DNA of 64,000 bases, taken from assembly GCF_027580225.2 (NCBI RefSeq), contig NC_073354.2, forward strand, positions 12,125,501 to 12,189,500, given 5' to 3'. The position numbers and the translations under genes are program-made. This DNA is from Misgurnus anguillicaudatus. Its lineage: Eukaryota; Chordata; Actinopteri; Cypriniformes; Cobitidae. Under the pieces are notes generated by a model. That model saw only the letters and a list, made by a program, of their open reading frames with translations, was not told the origin of the DNA and ran no database searches. Below, in pieces: positions 8,759-17,700 of this stretch (its first letter is position 1; every line of letters starts with the position of its first letter).

Positions 8759-11700
8759 GTAAGACTTCATTTTTGTACAAATGTGGAAAATTATTCTAAA
8801 GTATAATCTTATGTTGTTATGAATTGGTACTTTAACAAACCTGTCAGTGTTTTTTTTATTTCATATCTCTCTGCTTTGTTCTCAGCAGCTTTTCCAACTA
8901 AGAATGATCTCTGGTACACAGTTCCACAGCTTCAATTAGGGGAAGAGCGGGATGTGGAGGTTAGGCCGAAGTGGGCCAGACTGGCAGGATGCGGGAGTGA
9001 AAATCAGTAAGTTTTGCTAATTATTTCTGTTTCAGCCTTAAAGGACAAGTTTGGTATTTTACACTGAAAGCCCTGTTTTCAGATTGTTTATGGTGAAATA
9101 GAACGGTTTTGAATTAATGTATTAATAAATAGGGCTGGACGATTCGGAAAAAATCTAATTGCGATTTTTCTGATCAAAATTGCGATTTAAAGTGCGATTC
9201 ATTGGTATATAATAAAAAAGCTACATCCAGGTTTGATGTGGTGGTTTTAATAGCACCAAAGAAAGATGCTGTGCTACTGTTTATTTAATACTTCTTAAAC
9301 ATTGTACCAAGGTGTCTGCAAGACTTTGCTCTTCTGCAGACACACTTTTTTTTTTAATCTAAGAACATTAAACAAAATACAGTTTAACAAAAATGTATTG
9401 AAAGTTTTTTTTAAATAACATATAGGGCTATAGGCCAATGTATTTTGGCTGTCACTACAACAATGCTTCTGACAAGCAAATGTTTCGTTTTTTCTTTAAA
9501 TCAAAAGACTGTACTCTTCTTGTTTTACTTTTCAGGCATCTGTAATAAATGTAAATATATTAGTTATTAGAATCTATGATTTAACATAAGCAAAAAATAC
9601 AAATAAAACACTGCACAGTCCTCACTGTAGGATTTTAAATGTGGAGCTGCAGAAGCTTGTTCAGTTAAGAGTAAGGAGTGATTTTAATTTTTGGTGTGTA
9701 ATAAACATTTCTGACACAGAAAGCACCAGGTTACTGTCACTTTAAGACACAAGACAGCTTTAAAACTGCTCTGCTTCAATATACTGATAAACATCCAGCT
9801 GTTTATGTTCAATTAGACAAGAAGGAAAACTTAAGTTTAGTGATCACGCGTGTGCTGACTACTTGCTGTGTTCGCGCTTCATGAACCCTCATGCATGTAA
9901 ATATACTTTCAAAGCGGTGCGGATGTGCGCGTGCAAGAAAATATAATGTACCTCTTTCGTCTGATGTGTTCCGGGCTTTAATGAAACCTGCTTATAGTCT
10001 GATGAGGCGCTTGTCATTGTTTGCGATTCATGACGAGAAACGGACGTATATACACCTTTCTTTAAGTCCAACATTACACAAAAGGGAAATGTTTTCGCGC
10101 ATTTCTGTCCTCTCATTTGCCGGTTAATAAGTTATAATGGGTTTTAAAAATGACTGAATCCAAAATCTGCCAACTTCCATGACATTCTGCGTTGTGCAGT
10201 TAATTCCATTTGTATGCATTTAGCGATTCTGTCCGTGTCCGGAAATCATATGGCCGTACACTTTGTTGGGGAGTTGAACTGCTGCTCGCGCAATGGCGTT
10301 ATCTGACGTTCAGTCAGCACCTCAGTGTTAATGCCCTCTATTGGTTTAAACTGCATCAACCGTAAAATGCGCATGAAGCGAACTGTCAAAAACGGCGTAC
10401 TAGATGATTGTTATATTTGATAGTACTGAATCAAAATAATCGCCGCTTTTGCGATTCGAAAATCGCACCCATCCAAATCGCGATTTCGGTTTAAAAACGA
10501 TTAATCGTGCAGCCCTATTAATAAATGTATTCTACCAATTAATGTTAAACGCAATATGTCATCTTTATAGTTTGAACTGTGGTTGTTTTTAAAAAGAATA
10601 ATAAACAGCAGCTGCTTAATTCTTAAACATTTGCAGAAACAGTACTTACAGTTTTTACATATGTTTCTAGGTTTCCCACCGTATTTGCGAGTCCATCTGA
10701 TTTAGATCAAGAGGACTTTCCAATGGAGAACCTCCCCTCACCTGCTCCTGTGTCTGCTCCAGTCCCTGAGGAGCCTCGGGTTGCGGCCCTCCCCTCACCT
10801 GCTCCTGTGTCTGCTCCAGTCCCTGAGGAGCCTCAGGTTGCGGCCCTCCCCTCACCTGCTCCTGTGTCTGCTCCAGTCCCTGAGGAGCCTCGGGTTGCGG
10901 CCCTCCCCTCACCTGCTCCTGTGTCTGCTCCAGTCCCTGAGGAGCCTCGGGTTGCGGCCCTCCCCTCACCTGCTCCTGAGTCTGCTCCAGTCCCTGAGGA
11001 GCCTCGGGTTGCGACATCCGAGGAGACATCATCTCTGAAGCCGCCATCAGCTCCTCCAAACGGTAAGACTTCATTTTTGTACAAATGTGGAAAATTATTC
11101 TAAAGTATAATCTTATGTTGTTACGAATTGGTACTTTAACAAACCTGTCAGTGTTTTTTTATTTCATATCTCTCTGCTTTGTTCTCAGCAGCTTTTCCAG
11201 CTAAGAATGATCTCTGGTACACAGTTCCACAGCTTCAATTAGGGGAAGAGCGGGATGTGGATGTTAGGCCGAAGTGGGCCAGACTGGCAGGATGCGGGAG
11301 TGAAAATCAGTAAGTTTTGCTAATTATTTCTGTTTCAGCCTTAAAGGACAAGTTTGGTATTTTACACTTAAAGCCCTGTTTTCAGATTGTTTATGTTGAA
11401 ATAGAACGGTTTTGAATTAATGTATTAATAAATGTATTCTACCAATTAATGTTAAACGCAATAGGTCATCTTTATAGTTTGAACTGTGGTTGTTTTCAAA
11501 AACAATAATAAACAGCAGCTGCTTAATTCTTAAACATTTGCAGAAACAGTACTTACAGTTTTTACATATGTTTCTAGGTTTCCCACCGTATTTGCGAGTC
11601 CATCTGATTTAGATCAAGAGGACTTTCCAATGGAGAACCTCCCCTCATCTGCTCCTGTGTCTGCTCCAGTCCCTGAGGAGCCTCGGGTTGCGGCCCTCCC

Positions 11701-14700
11701 CTCACCTGCTCCTGTGTCTCCTCCAGTCCCTGAGGAGCCTTGGGTTGCGGCCCTCCCCTCACCTGCTTCTGTGTCTGCTCCAGTCCCTGAGGAGCCTCGG
11801 GTTGTGGCCCTCCCCTCACCTGCTCCTGTGTCTGCTCCAGTGCCTGAGGAGCCTCGGGTTGCGGCCCTCCCCTCACCTGCTCCTGTGTCTGCTCCAGTCC
11901 CTGAGGAGCCTCGGGTTGCGGCCCTCCCCTCACCTGCTCCTGTGTCTGCTCCAGTCCCTGAGGAGCCTCAGGTTGCGGCCCTCCCCTCACCTGCTCCTGT
12001 GTCTGCTCCAGTCCCTGAGGAGCCTCGGGTTGCGACATCCGAGGAGACATCATCTGTGAAGCCACCATCAGCTCCTCCAAATGGTAAGACTTCATTTTTG
12101 TACAAATTTGGAAAATTATTCTAAAGTATAATCTTATGTTGTTATGAATTGGTACTTTAACAAACCTGTCAGTGTTTTTTTATTTCATATCTCTCTGCTT
12201 TGTTCTCAGCAGCTTTTCCAACTAAGAATGATCTCTGGTACACAGTTCCAAAGCTTCAATTAGGGGAAGAGCGGGATGTGGATGTTAGGCCGAAGTGGGC
12301 CAGACTGGCAGGATGTGGGAGTGAAAATCAGTAAGTTTTGCTAATTATTTCTGTTTCAGCCTTAAAGGACAAGTTTGGTATTTTACACTTAAAGCCCTGT
12401 TTTCAGATGGTTTATGGTGAAATAGAACGGTTTTGAATTAATGTATTAATAAATGTATTCTACCGATTAATGTTAAACGCAATAGGTCATCTTTATAGTT
12501 TGAACTGTGGTTGTTTTTAAATACAATAATAAACAGCAGCTGCTTGATTCTTAAACATTTGCAGAAACAGTACTTACAGTTTTTACATATATTTCTAGGT
12601 TTCCCACCGTATTTGCGAGTCCATCTGATTTAGATCAAGAGGACTTTCAAATGGAGAACCCCCCCTCACCTGCTCCTGTGTCTGCTCCAGTCCCTGAGGA
12701 GCCTCGGGTTGCGGCCATCCCCTCACCTGCTCCTGTGTCTGCTCCAGTCCCTGAGGAGCCTCGGGTTGCGGCCCTCCCCTCACCTGCTCCTGTGTCTGCT
12801 CCAGTCCCTGAGGAGCCTCGGGTTGCGGCCCTCCCCTCACCTGCTCCTGTGTCTGCTCCAGTCCCTGAGGAGCCTCGGGTTGCGTCCCTCCTCTCACCTG
12901 CTTCTGTGTCTGCTCCAGTCCCTGAGGAGCCTCGGGTTGGGGCCCTCACCTCACCTGCTCCTGTGTCTGCGCCAGTCCCTGAGGAGCCTCGGGTTGCGGC
13001 CCTCTCCTCACCTGCTCCTGTGTCGGCTCCAGTCCCCGAGGAGCCTCGGGTTGCGGCCCTCCCCTCACCTGCTCCTGTGTCTGCTCCAGTCCCTGAGGAG
13101 CCTCGGGTTGCGGCCCTCCCCTCACCTGCTCCTGTGTCTGCTCCAGTCCCTGAGGAGCCTCGGGTTGCGGCCCTCCCCTCACCTGCTCCTGTGTCTGCCC
13201 CAGTCCTTGAGGAGCCTCGGGTTGCGGCCGTCCCCTCACCTGCTCCTGTGTCTGCTCCAGTCCCTGAGGAGCCTCGGGTTGCGGCCCTCCCCTCACCTGC
13301 TCCTGTGTCTGCCCCAGTCCTTGAGGAGCCTCGGGTTGCGGCCGTCCCCTCACCTGCACCAGTGTCTGCTCAAGTAACTGAGGAGCCTCGGGTTGCGGCC
13401 CTCCCCTCACCTGCTCCTGTGTCTGCTCCAGTCCCTGAGGAGCCTCGGGTTGCGGCCCCCCCGCCCCCCGATCCTGTGTCTGCCCCAGTCCCTGAGGAGC
13501 CTCCGGTTGCGGCCCTCCCCTCACCTGCTCCTGTGTCTGCTCCAGTCCCTGAGGAGCCTCGGGTTGCGGCCCTCCCCTCAACTGCTCCTGCGTCTGCTCC
13601 AGTCCCTGAGGAGCCTCGGGTTGCGACATCCGAGGAGACATCATCTCTGAAGCTGCCATCAGCTCCTCCAAACGGTAAGACTTAATTTTTGTACAAATGT
13701 GGAAAATTATACTAAAGTATAATCTTATGTTGTTATGAATTGGTACTTTAACAAACCTGTCAGTGTTTTTTATTTCATCTCTCTCTGCTTTGTTCTCAGC
13801 AGCTTTTCCAACTAAGAATGATCTCTGGTACACAGTTCCAAAGCTTCAATTAGGGGAAGAGCGGGATGTGGATGTTAGGCCGAAGTGGGCCAGACTGGCA
13901 GGATGTGGGAGTGAAAATCAGTAAGTTTTGCTAATTATTTCTGTTTCAGCCTTAAAGGACAAGTTTGATATTTTACACTTAAAGCCCTGTTTTCAGATGG
14001 TTTATGGTGAAATAAAACGGTTTTGAATTAATGTATTAATAAATGTATTCTACCGATTAATGTTAAACGCAATAGGTCATCTTTATAGTTTAAACTGTGG
14101 TTGTTTTTAAATACAATAATAAACAGCAGCTGCTTGATTCTTAAACATTTGCAGAAACAGTACTTTCAGTTTTTACATATATTTCTAGGTTTCCCACCGT
14201 ATTTGCGAGTCCATCTGATTTAGATCAAGAGGACTTTCAAATGGAGAACCCCCCCTCACCTGCTCCTGTGTCTGCTCCAGTCCCTGAGGAGCCTCGGGTT
14301 GCGGCCCTCCCCTCACCTGCTCCTGTGTCTGCTCCAGTCCCTGAGGAGCCTCGGGTTGGGGCCCTCCCCTCACCTGCTCCTGTGTCTGCTCCAGTCCCTG
14401 AGGAGCCTCGGGTTGCGGCCCTCCCCTCACCTGCTCCTGTGTCTGCTCCAGTCCCTGAGGAGCCTCGGGTTGCGGCCCTCCCCTCACCTGCTCCTGTGTC
14501 TGCTCCAGTCCCTGAAGAGCCTCGGGTTGGGGCCCTCTCCTCACCTGCTCCTGTGTCTGCTCCAGTCCCTGAGGAGCCTCGGGTTGCGGCCCTCTCCTCA
14601 CCTGCTCCTGTGTCTGCTCCAGTCCCTGAGGAGCCTCGGGTTGCGGCCCTCCCCTCACCTGCTCCTGTGTCTGCTCCAGTCCCTGAGGAGCCTCGGGTTG

Positions 14701-17700
14701 CGGCCCTCCCCTCACCTGCTCCTGTGTCTGCTCCAGTCCCTAAGGAGCCTCGGGTTGCGGCCCTCCCCTCACCTGCTCCTGTGTCTGCCCCAGTCCCTGA
14801 GGAGCCTCGGGTTGCGGACGTCCCCTCACCTGCTCCTGTGTCTGCTCCAGTCCCTGAGGAGCCTCGGGTTGCGGCCCTCCCCTCACCTGCTCCTGTGTCT
14901 GCTCCAGTCCCTGAGGAGCCTCGGGTTGCGGCCCTCCCCTCACCTGCTCCTGTGTCTGCCCCAGTCCCTGAGGAGCCTCGGGTTGCGGCCCTACCCTCAA
15001 CTGCTCCTGCGTCTGCTCCAGTCCCTGAGGAGCCTCGGGTTGCGACATCCGAGGAGACATCATCTCTGAAGCTGCCATCAGCTCCTCCAAACGGTAAGAC
15101 TTAATTTTTGTACAAATGTGGAAAATTATACTAAAGTATAATCTTATGTTGTTATGAATTGGTACTTTAACAAACCTGTCAGTGTTTTTTTATTTCATCT
15201 CTCTCTGCTTTGTTCTCAGCAGCTTTTCCAACTAAGAATGATCTCTGGTACACGGTTCCACTGTGTACCACAGATAAAAAGGATGTGGACTCTGATCTCT
15301 ATCATCACAAAAGGGTAAAAAAGTACATTTCAATACAAACGAGTCTTACACTGTAATAAATACATGACCTGTTTGTGATGATAATGTGATTTCTAGGAGG
15401 ATATCATGGAGACAGAGACTAGTCTCTCTGAAAGGGCGGAGACTTTAGTTTTCGATTTAGTGCGTTTGTCTGGTAGCGGAAGTGTGTCTGCAGAATTCCA
15501 GTAAGAACTCCCGACTCTTCAATAGTTTCATTGCATAAACATTATTTTGTTTTGTCTTCCTGTGATTAAGACACTGTTATCAGATGCATAATTGTTAGAC
15601 AGCTGAGTTGGTTTATAATGATGATGTTCCTCTCTTACAGATTTAAGGTAGGGCTTACCCTGGTTAGGTTTGCCGAAACCTCACGGTTGGCTTGCAGACT
15701 GGCAAGAGAGACGATGGACAGGTGGATTTTTCGTCTCCAAAGAGAAGGGCGGTGGGGTAGGAAGCTAAAGGACCTCTCCAGGTTTATCGTAAGGTATGGG
15801 AAACTTATTTTTCTAAAAAAAAAAAAATATTTGTTCAAATCAGCATTTTAAAGTGTAATGCGCAGTAACTGAAGTTTCAAGACTGGTGAATGTAAACCAG
15901 CATCTGGAAAAGATTTAAAATTCTCTTACAGCATCTGTCAGAATTTTATTTGACACACTGATAATAACAGTAATGAACTAGTACAGTAAATGTCATACAA
16001 TTCATATTGATCAGAACAATCAGATTAATGCAATATTTAAAGAAAATATTTTTAATAAAATCAGTTTGGGCAAATGTATTCTACCAATTAATGTTAAACG
16101 CAATAGGTCATCTTTATAGTTTGAACTGTGGTTGTTTTTAAAAACAATAATTAACAGCAGATGCATAATTCTTAAACATTTGCAGAAACAGTACTTACAG
16201 TTTTTACATATGTTTCTAGATTTCCCACCGTATTTGCGAGTCCATCTGATTTAGATCAAGAGGACTTTCCAATGGAGGACCTCTCCTTGGATGAAGAGAA
16301 TGAGGACCACCCCTTACCTGTTCCTGTGGTTGCTCCAGTCCCTGAGGAGCCTCGGGTTGCGGCCCTCCCCTCACCTGCTCCTGTGTCTGCTGCAGTCCCT
16401 GAGGAGGATGTGTTTGCGGCCCTCCCCTTACCTGCTCCTGTGTCTGCTCCAGTCCCTGAGGAGCCTCGGGTTGCGGCCCTCCCCTCACCTGCTCCTGTGT
16501 CTGCTCCAGTCCCTGAGGGGCCTCGGGTTTCGGCCCTCCACTCACCTGCTCCTGTGTCTGCTCCAGTCCCTGAGGAGCCTTGGGTTGTGGCCCTCCCCTC
16601 ACCTGCTCCTGTGTCTGCTCCAGTCCCTGTGGAGCCTCGGGTTGCGACCCTCCACTCACCTGCTCCTGTGTCTGCTCCAGTCCCTGAGGAGCGTCGGGTT
16701 GCGGCCCTCCCCTCACCTGCTCCTGTGTCTGCTCCAGGCCCTGTGGAGCCTCGGGTTGCGGCCCTCCCCTCACCTGCTCCTGTGTCTGCTCCAGTCCCTG
16801 AGGAGCCTCGGGTTGCGGCCCTCCCCTCACCTGCTCCTGTGTCTGCTCCAGTCCCTGAGGAGCCTCGGGTTGCGGCCCTCCCCTCACCTGATCCGGTGTC
16901 TGCTCCATTCCCTGAGGAGCCTCGGGTTGCGGCCCTCCCCTCACCTGCTCCTGTGTCTGCTCCATTCCCTGAGGAGCCTCGGGTTGCAGCCCTCCCCTCA
17001 CCAATGTCTGCCCAGGTACAGGTACATTTTTATCAGAGCCATAAACACAAATATTGGCAATTTTATTATAAAAAAAAAGTTTTATATTCATGTTTTAAAT
17101 TACTGTTTGTTTTATTTACAGCAAAATAATAAGGATGTTTTTGTGGATATGAAAGTTGATTACAACTCTGTACCTCAGTAAGTTTAACAACGTCTCTCCA
17201 TTTTTCGTCTTTACCTTTTAAATATTACATGGGCTTCTTTAACATTAACAGTAGTTTGTTTATTTCCAAAAAGGTTTCTTACCGTACATTTCTATGTATT
17301 TATAGATCTTCACCTCCTCACGATTTGCCTGTCCGGCAGGCGGCTCCACTCCTGCCTTCCCCTAGGAAGCGTAGAGCTGGCCCCACACAGGTAGATTTAT
17401 AACAGAGCCCTGAGAAAAAAATGTTCAATTTCATTTTAAAAATCCTTTAATATACATGGATTAAATCTGTTTGTTTTAATTACAGCTTCAATTAGGGGAA
17501 GAGCGGGATGTGGAGGTTAGACCGAAGAGGGCCAGACTGGCAGGATGCGGGAGTGAAAATCAGTAAGTTTTGCTAATTATTTCTGTTTCAGCCTTAAAGG
17601 ACAAGTTTGGTATTTTACACTTAAAGCCCTGTTTTCAGATTGTTTATTGTGAAATCGAACCGTTTTGAATTAATGTATTAATAAATGTATTCTACCAATT

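Larger units (their letters stand above)
8886..15093 (+). other. Tandem two-exon module array (four A+B modules)
   Basis: Four modules in a row, each a 121-bp exon A (8886, 11189, 12210, 13800) followed by a repeat-rich exon B (10671-11062, 11578-12083, 12599-13674, 14189-15093). A encodes AFPTKNDLWYTVP then LQLGEERDV through LAGCGSENQ. B starts FPTVFASPSDLDQEDF, carries 5, 7, 17 or 14 repeats, and ends ATSEETSSLKPPSAPPN. Exon A enters in phase 1 and leaves in phase 2 and exon B reverses this, so only A+B pairs preserve the frame. Introns are near-identical between modules (about 268 bp from A to B, about 125 bp from B to A), except the first A-to-B intron, which holds a hAT element. Each exon A begins at a CAGCAG tandem acceptor. 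Confidence 0.75.

Noticed and set aside
9889..10127. Overlapping 75-78 codon frames on both strands inside the hAT element
   Set aside because: They lie in a non-autonomous element, match no transposase motif and have no splice support.
10732..11013. Regular direct repeats considered as a CRISPR-like array
   Set aside because: There are no spacers between units, the repeats are coding, and the genome is eukaryotic.
15641..15793. RWIFRLQREGRW in exon 12 resembling a Bcl-2 BH2-type motif
   Set aside because: Only a few residues agree, and no BH1 or BH3 motif or C-terminal membrane helix accompanies it.
10667..17091. Long minus-strand frames encoding GPQPEAPQGLEQTQEQVR-type repeats (up to 412 codons in unit 2)
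   Set aside because: They are shadows of the 57-bp repeat. They lack a splice-consistent extension, whereas the plus-strand frame continues through all 23 exons.
10781..17181. Second forward frame encoding PSPHLLLCLLQSLRSLGL repeats
   Set aside because: It does not match the phase of the flanking exons and stops inside or soon after each repeat exon.
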